Shown here: positions 26,990-32,562 of the stretch, in pieces
Position numbering within the stretch: position 1 is the stretch's first letter
Layout of the letters: every line of letters starts with the position of its first letter
From: a virus
Strand: one strand, 5' to 3'
Length of the DNA stretch: 38,257 nt
Virus record (IMG/VR): IMGVR_UViG_3300035136_000034
Coordinates: 1-38,257 of that record
Position numbers and translations under genes: made by a program
Notes under the pieces: model-generated
What the model saw: only the letters and a program-made list of their open reading frames with translations
The model's database searches: none
Told to the model about the DNA's origin: nothing

Positions 26990-27258
26990 AAGAATCAGAG
27001 TTTTGTATTCAGCATAATATGTTATTCCAGAAAATAGACGATCTTCTCGAAAGTATCAATCGCACAAGAGAAATATGCGCCAAGATAGAATCTAGGATGG
27101 ATTCCTTCGTGGATAGGCGTGAATTGAATGTAGAAATAGAGAAATTACATGTAGAGATAGAGAAGAAGGTTGCCAAGAATAAAGTTTCTACATGGATAAT
27201 ATCTAGCATTCTCGTCACTATTGGTGGTGCCATAGCTTATTTGCTTCAGCATATTTGA
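26986..27258 (+). CDS. Holin-like/XhlA-like membrane protein, 90 aa
   Basis: A polar coiled coil (about residues 8-62) is followed by one hydrophobic helix (STWIISSILVTIGGAIAYLL) and a short tail. This matches the XhlA/small-holin layout, so it probably acts at the inner membrane in lysis. It overlaps the fibre stop by 4 bases and is the last gene of the tail operon; no endolysin gene follows. A spanin-like or tail-anchored role cannot be excluded. Confidence 0.6.
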   Translation: MKESEFCIQHNMLFQKIDDLLESINRTREICAKIESRMDSFVDRRELNVEIEKLHVEIEKKVAKNKVSTWIISSILVTIGGAIAYLLQHI

Positions 27259-27521
27259 TACATAGTTCCGTAATGTCCTTAAATGATTTAAGTTCTTTTA
27301 CCAAACACATGGTTCGTGTTTAGTTCTATAAACTCCTTTTAAAATCAACACATGTTTACGAGAATCGATTCTGACGGCCATTGGCGCTATAGTCGATGAA
27401 TAGGACGTCCAGAAAGGGAAGGCAATAGAGGGGCTTCTGGGGCTTTCATATTTTCCACAGTGCGACATCGCCGTTGACAACGGCGATGATTACATGTGAT
27501 ATATGTGTTGCATATTGGACC
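27259..27521. other. Non-coding segment with hairpins after the tail operon
   Basis: No convincing gene. It contains a tag related to two later elements (AATGATTTAAG at 27282-27292) followed by a hairpin AAACAC/GTGTTT, and a 10-bp hairpin CATCGCCGTT-GAC-AACGGCGATG (27466-27488). GTGTTGCATATTGGAC (27505-27520) recurs inverted at 28782-28797 with one mismatch. TTGACAACGGCGA (27474-27486) recurs at 28813-28825. Confidence 0.6.
27466..27488 (+). repeat. 10-bp hairpin with GAC loop
   Basis: Perfect arms CATCGCCGTT (27466-27475) and AACGGCGATG (27479-27488). Part of its sequence is the 13-bp repeat shared with 28813. Confidence 0.8.
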
Positions 27522-27547
27522 AACTACGAATTCCGTAGTTGCTTTTT
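27521..27547 (+). terminator. Intrinsic terminator after the tail/lysis operon
   Basis: CAACTACG and CGTAGTTG pair over 8 bp around AATTC, followed by CTTTTT. It is the first strong terminator after the long late operon, though it lies about 260 bp beyond the last gene. Confidence 0.7.
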
Positions 27548-27558
27548 AAAGTTTTCTC

Positions 27559-27806
27559 AATGATTTCAACATTGTCCTCATCGCCGCCGATGATGGTAAA
27601 TATGGCTAACGAACTCGAGTTCGTTATTTTAGCCAATGATTTCAGTTGCGAGGCTGTCGAGCGCGCTACCAAAAAGCTTAATGATTTCAGCATTGAGGCC
27701 GTCTAGCGCGATGTAAAAACATCAATGATTTCAACGTTGAGGCCGTCGAGCGTATCGTGAAAAACTAAATGATTTCAACGTACGCGCCGTTCAGTCGCGT
27801 ACGTTG
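27559..27806 (+). repeat. Tagged hairpin array (AATGATTTCAA family), five units
   Basis: Conserved 11-base tags AATGATTTCA(A/G) start at 27559, 27635, 27680, 27724 and 27768. The last four are 44-45 bp apart. Each tag is followed by about 8 variable bases, a conserved core near CCGTCGAG, and a 3' arm that largely complements the variable bases. Unit five makes a perfect 11-bp stem (CAACGTACGCG/CGCGTACGTTG). The first interval is 76 bp because palindrome copy 7 lies in it. An AT-rich stretch of about 100 bp follows, so an origin or partition-type site is possible; structured RNA is an alternative. Confidence 0.75.
27607..27626. repeat. Palindrome copy 7
   Basis: TAACGAACTCGAGTTCGTTA is a perfect 20-bp palindrome, with flanks GGC and TTTTAGCC that extend the inverted repeat imperfectly. 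It lies inside the tagged hairpin array, away from any gene start. Confidence 0.92.
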
Positions 27807-27998
27807 ATGGTTGTCTTATTTATTATTGACAAACTACTCTAATCTATCAAAAAAACTGAACGATTGCTTTTCTATAGATAATAAAATACAATATAGTTGT
27901 TATGTAACCAAGACGCGGACTTGGTTGCTATTGGCTGAATGAGAATGTCTCAAAAAGGTTGACAGTATTCCGCTTTTTTTTTCGCAAGGAGGAATAGT
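27807..27998 (+). promoter_or_regulatory. AT-rich leader with possible promoter for the winged-helix gene
   Basis: A possible promoter has TTGCTT (27864-27869), 17 bp, TACAAT (27887-27892). The leader then contains hairpins AACCAAG/CTTGGTT (27906-27926) and TGAGA-ATG-TCTCA (27938-27950). TTGACA at 27826 and 27959 lack good -10 partners. The run of T before AAGGAGG is unusual. Confidence 0.4.
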
Positions 27999-28424
27999 TT
28001 GTCAACTTTAAACAGAATCAGAAGAGATATCCTGGTCGTACTATGGTCGTCACATCCTCGAGGTATGAAGATCGGCAAAATAGCTTCACATCTAGGAATA
28101 GATGTGAACAATATAAGGAGAATCATCTACAGGATGAGAGATGATGTAGACCCATTCATATTCGAAGCAAATAGATGGTATTATTTGACGATAGATGGGT
28201 TAGATGTACTGCATATACGAAGCAATAGGTATGGTACCACAGCTGAGAAATGGGTGAGCCTAGTGAGACAGGGGATGGACAGCCAAGGCCATGAGACAGC
28301 CGTACAGAGAGCGAAGACACCTAGCTGCGATGAGGTAATAGAGCCCAATATCCCACCTATCGAGGAGTGGATCGACATGAAGAGGGAAGTAGAGAGATGG
28401 GGGGGCGAAACACCACCCCATTGA
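27999..28424 (+). CDS. Winged-helix DNA-binding protein, 141 aa
   Basis: The start is TTG 27999, set by AAGGAGG at 27986-27992. Residues 1-75 form a winged-helix pattern: ILVVLWSSHPRGMKIGKIAS, then a recognition-helix-like DVNNIRRIIYRMRDD and a wing RWYYLTIDGLDVLH. The remaining 65 residues are polar. It is not a recognisable CI-type repressor, but its place beside the repeat array makes it the best candidate for a regulator or a protein that binds the local repeats. The stop lies in a 7-bp hairpin CCCCATT/AATGGGG (28416-28433). Confidence 0.7.
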   Translation: MSTLNRIRRDILVVLWSSHPRGMKIGKIASHLGIDVNNIRRIIYRMRDDVDPFIFEANRWYYLTIDGLDVLHIRSNRYGTTAEKWVSLVRQGMDSQGHETAVQRAKTPSCDEVIEPNIPPIEEWIDMKREVERWGGETPPH

Positions 28425-28478
28425 ATAATGGGGATATCGAGTAACACTCGTTACCCTCTAAATATATAATGATTTCAA
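28416..28478 (+). repeat. Hairpins and tag after the winged-helix gene
   Basis: CCCCATT-GAAT-AATGGGG (28416-28433) overlaps the stop codon. A second imperfect stem, GAGTAAC with GTTAC and CTC, follows at 28440-28459. Then comes a 22-base sequence (28457-28478) ending in the AATGATTTCAA tag, found identically at 28892-28913. Confidence 0.7.
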
Positions 28479-28502
28479 TGTCGCGACCGTATGTCGCGAC
28501 AT
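28468..28502 (+). repeat. AATGATTTCAA tag plus perfect hairpin
   Basis: The tag (28468-28478) is followed by ATGTCGCGAC-CGTAT-GTCGCGACAT, a perfect 10-bp stem. TATAAT at 28465-28470 overlaps the tag. This is a dispersed member of the family at 27559. Confidence 0.8.
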
Positions 28503-28508
28503 AATATG

Positions 28509-28536
28509 TTGACAAACCATTTTGAGGTATTAAAAT
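28509..28536 (+). promoter_or_regulatory. Sigma70-type promoter for the 53-aa gene
   Basis: TTGACA (28509-28514), 16 bp, TAAAAT (28531-28536). This is the best promoter match in the window and lies 45 bases before the start codon of the next gene. Confidence 0.65.
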
Positions 28537-28580
28537 CAGTACAGATGCTCAACAAGATGTTGAGCGAAAGGAGAATAAAG

Positions 28581-28742
28581 ATGTTGATAGGATATGAGGC
28601 AATCGAAGCAAAAAAGAACAATGATAGCGTAGTCCTCAACAAGCATGCAGACCCCATAGAAGACGCGCGTTATGACATCTCAGTAGCAGATGCTGAGGAA
28701 ATCGCCAGCGAAGACCCCAGTCTCATCTACGTTGCTGAGTAA
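28581..28742 (+). CDS. Small acidic protein, 53 aa
   Basis: The frame extends upstream to 28491, but that ATG lies inside a hairpin and upstream of the promoter; AAAGGAG at 28567-28573 sets ATG 28581 (MLIGYEAIEAKKNND). The protein is acidic, especially in its second half (ISVADAEEIASEDPSLIYVA). Small acidic early phage proteins are often inhibitors or DNA mimics, but nothing specific identifies a role here. Confidence 0.55.
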   Translation: MLIGYEAIEAKKNNDSVVLNKHADPIEDARYDISVADAEEIASEDPSLIYVAE

Positions 28743-28864
28743 CCGACCAACACCTGCTTAGCAGTAAGAAATCCAAACCAAGTCCAATATGCCACACTTG
28801 TTATTAGAGCCCTTGACAACGGCGACAGATCCATCATTTGCATAAGTATGATATGTGGCATGTT

Positions 28865-28947
28865 GATGTTAGTGAGAAATTCTCACTAACATCTAAATAT
28901 ATAATGATTTCAAGAAGTTACTAGGTGATAACCCCCCTGGGGGGTTA
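28865..28947 (+). repeat. Hairpin, tag, GC-rich hairpin cluster
   Basis: GATGTTAGTGAGAA and TTCTCACTAACATC (28865-28893) form a 14-bp inverted repeat with one central base. The AATGATTTCAA tag lies at 28903-28913, and TAACCCCCC-T-GGGGGGTTA at 28929-28947. The last could act as a terminator, but no T run follows. Confidence 0.75.
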
Positions 28948-28964
28948 ATAATTCTTAAAACATC

Positions 28965-28999
28965 AATGATTTCAATGTTGTCCCCGTCGAGGCCGACAT
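28965..28999 (+). repeat. AATGATTTCAA tag with CCCCGTCGAGG loop
   Basis: The tag at 28965-28975 is followed by ATGTTG ... CGACAT (28975-28980 with 28994-28999, one G-U). The loop side contains CCGTCGAG, the conserved core of the main array. Confidence 0.72.
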
Positions 29000-29078
29000 A
29001 GAAGTAGGTACTTCTGGTTTTCACGAGACGTTACTAATTTAGTTTGTCAACATAATTACGCTGGCAATGAAAAACATA

Positions 29079-29107
29079 TTGACCACGTGATGTGTATGTA
29101 GTAGATT
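29079..29107 (+). promoter_or_regulatory. Promoter for the replication gene
   Basis: TTGACC (29079-29084), 17 bp, TAGATT (29102-29107). The predicted start near 29114 gives a leader of about 120 bases before the gene at 29237. Confidence 0.5.
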
Positions 29108-29113
29108 AAAGGC

Positions 29114-29231
29114 ACTTGTCGGGCCTCCAACAGCCCGACAAGTAAAAAAAACAAACTATGGAGTAAAAAGAGAATATCATCTACTATTTATTTTTGCAAT
29201 TCTTTTTTTACTCCTCATGACTTTTGAGGAG
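29114..29231 (+). promoter_or_regulatory. Structured leader with ribosome-site-hiding hairpin
   Basis: Three stems are visible. ACTTGTCGGGC/GCCCGACAAGT (29114-29143) has 11 bp. GGAGTAAAAAGAGAA (29160-29174) pairs with TTCTTTTTTTACTCC (29200-29214), 14 of 15 positions. CTCCTCA (29211-29217) pairs with TGAGGAG (29225-29231), which contains the ribosome site of the next gene. The last two share bases 29211-29214, so they exclude each other: the upstream stem frees the ribosome site and the downstream stem hides it. No known riboswitch class is recognised. Confidence 0.6.
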
Positions 29232-29236
29232 AAATC

Positions 29237-30451
29237 ATGCAAAATCTGGCGAGTAACAGTCAAAAAAAATTAAATGCATGGGACATACAGAGGATGGTCC
29301 TCAGATGTTCTAAAGACCGATTATCGTGTACTGATAGAATGGTGCTGATAGCATTGCTTGATCACTATCCAACCATGCGTCCAAGTGTGAGACGTATCGC
29401 CGCACTATCAGGATTGGCCGAAAGAACTGTAAGAGAAGCAATAGGACGATTAAAAAAGAAAGAAGTTCTCTCAGTCGAGACTATATTTCTACAGCCAAAT
29501 ATATATCATATAAATGTAGATTTTTTCTCTCATTTAACTATAGTACCACCTGCACCCCCTGCAGGAGATGCACCCCCCCCCCTGCAGGAGATGCACCCCC
29601 CCCCTGCAGGAGATGCATCTAAAGGGAACAATATAAGAAGAGAAGAAGAAGAAAAGAATATAGGGGATTCGCAATCGAATACCACTTCATCTCGAGATCA
29701 AGAAGAAGAAGATCCGGATCGAAGCACGAAGAAAGGGAATCCACAAATAAAGACATTCTCTGCAGCAAATAGGGAAGGGAAAAAAGAACGAGAGCAGACA
29801 GATCTTGAGAGGATGGTGATAGAGACAGAGGAAAAAGAATTTGCCGATTTAAAAAAGAGTCTCGAGAGAGAAGAGAAGAAGGAAAAAGCAAGGAGGAGAG
29901 AGATAGTAGGAGATGAAAATAATTATGACGAAATGAAAGAAAAGGCAATCGCTTTTGGTGATGCCTTTTTTGAGAGTTATCCGAAATCTGACGGTGAGAT
30001 TGGAGCTCGAGATCTAATAGAGCAGATGTGGAGAAATGGAAAAATCAACAAGGATAATTGGGAATCAATTCTCGATGCGGTCGAGAATCAGAAATATGGT
30101 GGTATTTTAGCAAAATTTGATCGATTTGTTCCGTTGGCCAAAAATTGGCTCCGTGATGGTAGGTGGCTCGATAAAAAGCCAGCGAGAAAATCAAAAAAGT
30201 CTAAGAAGAAAAAACATATGGTAGGTGAATATGATCCAGAATCCGCAAATGATGGGCCAGGATTTGGTTGGGTAGATTATGATCCTGACGATAAACCGAT
30301 AAAAAAGCACATGGTAGGAGAATATAATGCAGAGCGTGCGAATAAACGTCCAAGAGTTGGTTGGGATTGGCCGGATGAGCAAAAAAAGAAGAAGCATATG
30401 GTAGGTGAGTACAATGCAGAGCTTGATGGCTCGACAAAGATTGGTTGGTAA
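29237..30451 (+). CDS. Replication initiator-like protein (lambda O-like layout), 404 aa
   Basis: Residues 1-95 hold a winged helix (RLSCTDRMVLIALLDHYP, SVRRIAALSGLAERTVREAI, GRLKKKEVLSVE). A Pro-rich linker follows that overlaps three GC-rich DNA repeats, then a long charged helical region (about 135-235), a compact helical segment (EKAIAFGDAFFESYPKSDGE to VPLAKNWLRDGRWLDKK), and three C-terminal repeats of KKHMVGEY. The layout, DNA-binding N-terminus, origin-like repeats in the gene, and a C-terminal partner-binding part, resembles phage O-type initiators that load host helicase. No helicase or polymerase gene is in the genome, so host enzymes would be used. Confidence 0.68.
   Translation: MQNLASNSQKKLNAWDIQRMVLRCSKDRLSCTDRMVLIALLDHYPTMRPSVRRIAALSGLAERTVREAIGRLKKKEVLSVETIFLQPNIYHINVDFFSHLTIVPPAPPAGDAPPPLQEMHPPPAGDASKGNNIRREEEEKNIGDSQSNTTSSRDQEEEDPDRSTKKGNPQIKTFSAANREGKKEREQTDLERMVIETEEKEFADLKKSLEREEKKEKARRREIVGDENNYDEMKEKAIAFGDAFFESYPKSDGEIGARDLIEQMWRNGKINKDNWESILDAVENQKYGGILAKFDRFVPLAKNWLRDGRWLDKKPARKSKKSKKKKHMVGEYDPESANDGPGFGWVDYDPDDKPIKKHMVGEYNAERANKRPRVGWDWPDEQKKKKHMVGEYNAELDGSTKIGW
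29555..29617 (+). repeat. Three candidate origin iterons inside the initiator-like gene
   Basis: CCCCCTGCAGGAGATGCA occurs exactly at 29555-29572, 29578-29595 and 29600-29617, spaced 23 and 22 bp, about two helical turns. Each contains the palindrome CCTGCAGG. Copy two is in a different reading frame from copies one and three (PAGDA versus LQEMH), so conservation is at DNA level. C runs of 10 and 9 join them. A purine-rich, AT-rich stretch follows. Confidence 0.72.
30182..30448 (+). repeat. Three C-terminal protein repeats (KKHMVGEY...GW)
   Basis: KKHMVGEY followed by acidic/polar residues and a closing GW occurs three times (codon starts near 30206, 30305 and 30389). The copies differ at synonymous sites, pointing to selection on the peptide. 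These could be short docking motifs for a partner such as a helicase. Confidence 0.8.
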
Positions 30452-30453
30452 AA

Positions 30454-30467
30454 CGAACTCGAGTTCG
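30454..30467. repeat. Palindrome copy 8
   Basis: CGAACTCGAGTTCG begins two bases after the initiator-like stop codon; the right flank is CAGAAAAT. A promoter follows 24 bp downstream. Confidence 0.92.
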
Positions 30468-30490
30468 CAGAAAATATATTATTTTAATGC

Positions 30491-30518
30491 TTGACACGGC
30501 GCCTCATGGTGATAGTAT
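30491..30518 (+). promoter_or_regulatory. Early promoter A with duplicated leader
   Basis: TTGACA (30491-30496), 16 bp containing GGCGCC, TAGTAT (30513-30518). The following bases to about 30560 are nearly repeated at the promoter at 31641. CATGGTG occurs twice, at 30505-30511 and 30532-30538, 27 bp apart, and may be an operator half-site pair. Confidence 0.6.
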
Positions 30519-30561
30519 AGACACAGATTGCCATGGTGGCCATCTGAAGAAAGGAAAGGAA

Positions 30562-30984
30562 ATGACAATGAAAAAAATGATGGAAATGGAAACGGAAGTA
30601 ACAGGAATGACATGTGTACAAATGATGGATTACCTAAATGATACAGCTATGGATGTAAATGGATATACGATACATTTACATCCAAAACTGGCGGAGCAAA
30701 ATTTAAAACTCGATTTATCGATCGAAATCGATAGAAAAAAAGGAGACATGATACCTGCCAATGTAACCATTGATAGGATATTTTCTCGATCTATATCTGG
30801 TTTTATTCCTCCTGGATCTACGATTATAGGAGACATCATCACGCCACAAGATGAAAGTGGTGTGCTATTAAAATTAAGAGGGAATATCATAATGTATACA
30901 ACAGGATATGGAGGGCCATACGGCTGTATACGTGCCCTTCCACCAAAAATAACAACAAAAATTGAAGAAAGGATAGGAAAATGA
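30562..30984 (+). CDS. Hypothetical early protein, 140 aa
   Basis: The frame is open from 30445, but this region holds a palindrome and promoter; AAGGAAAGGA directly before ATG 30562 fixes the start (MTMKKMMEME). ATG 30568 and 30577 are alternatives. The N-terminus is Met-rich; the rest is beta-rich with VTGMTCVQMMDYLNDTAM and a hydrophobic Ile/Gly core. No family is recognised. It overlaps the next gene by 4 bases (ATGA). Confidence 0.6.
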   Translation: MTMKKMMEMETEVTGMTCVQMMDYLNDTAMDVNGYTIHLHPKLAEQNLKLDLSIEIDRKKGDMIPANVTIDRIFSRSISGFIPPGSTIIGDIITPQDESGVLLKLRGNIIMYTTGYGGPYGCIRALPPKITTKIEERIGK

Positions 30985-31559
30985 CAAAGAAAATTACAAA
31001 AGAAATGACTCAGCAAGAAATTAATGATTTTGTGTCAGAGTTTCTAAATGATATAGAAAGATACACAAATCTATACACGGATGATATTTTTCTTGCCGAT
31101 AATCTACCAGAAGATGGAATTAGGCAATTGGTAATGGAGGATCTAGAAGAAGCTATTGTCACATCAGAACGTGCTAAAGATAAGATCATAGATATGGTTG
31201 ATGAAAATATTTTTACCATACTAATCAGGTATATTGTGGCAAATGTTAAGCATCAGCTAAAATACCGTTCAATTCCGGATGATTGTAGATTTCATATTTA
31301 TAAGAATAGTGCAGATGATACTGTTAAAAATGCATATAAAAATGCACATGTCGGCTGGCTAAAATATGCATTAGACAATAATATACCGTTGAAATATGAC
31401 GAAGATGGTAAAATTGATATTTCTAAGATGAGACCGAGAGGAAATTGGCGGAAAGCTATTTCAGCAAATCCTCAGAATGACCCTGATCAATACGCTTTAG
31501 TAGATAGAGACAGTTTTTCTCTATCAGAAGCTGCATCTTCTTTAGTTATTCATCAATAA
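30981..31559 (+). CDS. Hypothetical early protein, 192 aa
   Basis: A largely helical, acidic protein (MTKKITKEMTQQEINDFVSE) translationally coupled to the previous gene. The middle has ENIFTILIRYIVANVKHQLK, and the C-terminus is mixed, with DPDQYALVDRDSFSLSEAAS. I see no nuclease, ligase or DNA-binding signature. A strong terminator follows 19 bases after its stop, so it ends the early operon from the promoter at 30491. Confidence 0.62.
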   Translation: MTKKITKEMTQQEINDFVSEFLNDIERYTNLYTDDIFLADNLPEDGIRQLVMEDLEEAIVTSERAKDKIIDMVDENIFTILIRYIVANVKHQLKYRSIPDDCRFHIYKNSADDTVKNAYKNAHVGWLKYALDNNIPLKYDEDGKIDISKMRPRGNWRKAISANPQNDPDQYALVDRDSFSLSEAASSLVIHQ

Positions 31560-31578
31560 GATTCGGTGAGGTTCGGTG

Positions 31579-31609
31579 GGTTAACCCCCCATGGGGGTTA
31601 ACCTTTTTT
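31579..31609 (+). terminator. Strong intrinsic terminator
   Basis: GGTTAACCCCC and GGGGGTTAACC form a perfect 11-bp stem around CAT, directly followed by TTTTTT. It ends the operon containing the 140- and 192-aa genes. Confidence 0.88.
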
Positions 31610-31640
31610 CAAAAAAAACAAAAAACATATGGTTTGCACG

Positions 31641-31668
31641 TTGACATGGCGCCTCATGGTGTTAATAT
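31641..31668 (+). promoter_or_regulatory. Early promoter B, copy of promoter A
   Basis: TTGACA (31641-31646), 16 bp with GGCGCC, TAATAT (31663-31668). About 60 bp, including the spacer and the CATGGTG repeat, resemble promoter A, so both are probably bound by the same regulator. Confidence 0.65.
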
Positions 31669-31709
31669 AGACATAGATGGTCATGGTGACAATCGGAAAG
31701 GACAATGAA

Positions 31710-31991
31710 ATGGCATATGATGAGACAGTTGAAGCGGTCAAGATGCTATCCGCTGTGACGGCACTAGACCGTCCTATTACAGGCTTGCGTATCAAGAGGC
31801 TAGCAGAAGTGCTATGTTCTCTGACAGAGGAAGAGAAGGCCCGTCTGCGCCTTGAGACGTGTTGGCAGGGGGGGAACTCATCGACTAGATTCGGGATTTC
31901 GAAGTGTCGTGTAGGTAGATGTAGGAAGTTGGGTGTAGGAAGAAATACTAGTGATAATAAGGAGTTACAAATTTGGGCAGTATGGTCATGA
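31710..31991 (+). CDS. Hypothetical early protein, 93 aa
   Basis: GGAAAGGA (31695-31702) sets ATG 31710 (MAYDETVEAVKMLSAVTALD). The first 50 residues are helical (ITGLRIKRLAEVLCSLTEEE); the tail is basic and Cys-containing after a run of seven G (31867-31873), where an indel could alter the reading frame. No family is recognised. Confidence 0.5.
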   Translation: MAYDETVEAVKMLSAVTALDRPITGLRIKRLAEVLCSLTEEEKARLRLETCWQGGNSSTRFGISKCRVGRCRKLGVGRNTSDNKELQIWAVWS

Positions 31992-32159
31992 AAGAAAGGA
32001 TTCCCCTCAAGGTGCCGATATGAGGGGAATGGAAGGAAAAAACGAAAGAAAACAACAGAAGTAATCTATATATTGGCACGATATATAAATAAAGTCAATC
32101 GTAAAATGAGACAATTATGTCTCACAAAAAATGCTGAATAGCAGAAAGATGAGAAAAAG
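31992..32159 (+). other. Intergenic segment with two hairpins
   Basis: ATTCCCCTCA/TGAGGGGAAT (32000-32030) forms a perfect 10-bp stem with an 11-base loop, without a T run. TGAGACA-ATTA-TGTCTCA (32107-32124) is a 7-bp stem 35 bases before the next gene. Confidence 0.65.
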
Positions 32160-32546
32160 ATGCAACAGATGAATATTAGGTTTGCAACGACAATGATGGT
32201 TGAGATCGGCGGCGAGACGAAAAACATCGAGGTGATATCAGAAGGAGGATTAATTTGGATTTCCATTAATAAGATCAAGAAGATATTTAACGATATCGAT
32301 ATTCCTTTTGATCCTACCAATCTTGATCTCCTCATGCCGATGAAGAAGCGAATTGTCAGGATGGTCATGATGGACGGAGATCTAGATTTTCAGATCGACA
32401 GCGAATCTATGATCAGATGGATCGAAAAGATCAATGAGAAGAAGGAGGAAGAGAAGAAAGAGAAGGAGGAGAAGGAAGAGGAGAAGAAGGGGGAAGAAAA
32501 TAGTTCGTCAACAATAGAATGGGAGGGGGAAGAAACGACCGAATAG
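32160..32546 (+). CDS. Hypothetical protein with charged C-terminal helix, 128 aa
   Basis: The first 95 residues look globular (MQQMNIRFATTMMVEIGGET to RMVMMDGDLDFQIDSESMIR), followed by an extremely Glu/Lys-rich tail that is probably a single long helix or disordered. No family is recognised. It lies 16 bases before the antirepressor-like gene, so the two may be co-transcribed. Confidence 0.58.
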   Translation: MQQMNIRFATTMMVEIGGETKNIEVISEGGLIWISINKIKKIFNDIDIPFDPTNLDLLMPMKKRIVRMVMMDGDLDFQIDSESMIRWIEKINEKKEEEKKEKEEKEEEKKGEENSSSTIEWEGEETTE

Positions 32547-32562
32547 GTCATAGAGGTAACAC

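Larger units (their letters stand above)
28743..29078. other. Non-coding structured segment
   Basis: No gene is seen. CAATATGCCACA (28785-28796) can pair with TGTGGCATGTTG (28854-28865), one G-U, enclosing a 57-base loop with TTGACAACGGCGA. Next come a 13-14 bp hairpin (28865-28893), a tag (28903), the GC hairpin (28929-28947), a second tag with hairpin (28965-28999) and AGAAGT/ACTTCT (29000-29015). The density suggests a structured RNA or a recognition region for a DNA-binding protein. Confidence 0.55.

Noticed and set aside
27559-27806. CRISPR array
   Set aside because: The repeated tag is only 11 bases and the intervening sequence contains a conserved core and complementary arms rather than unrelated spacers; no cas gene is near.
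27259-27998. tRNA genes in the hairpin-rich control region
   Set aside because: No segment shows the four-arm arrangement, GTTC-type T-arm context or CCA-end spacing of a tRNA.
29555-29617. Phase-variable C tract as the main explanation of the GC-rich repeats
   Set aside because: Slippage in the runs of 9 and 10 C is possible, but the exact 18-bp repeats with regular spacing fit iterons better.
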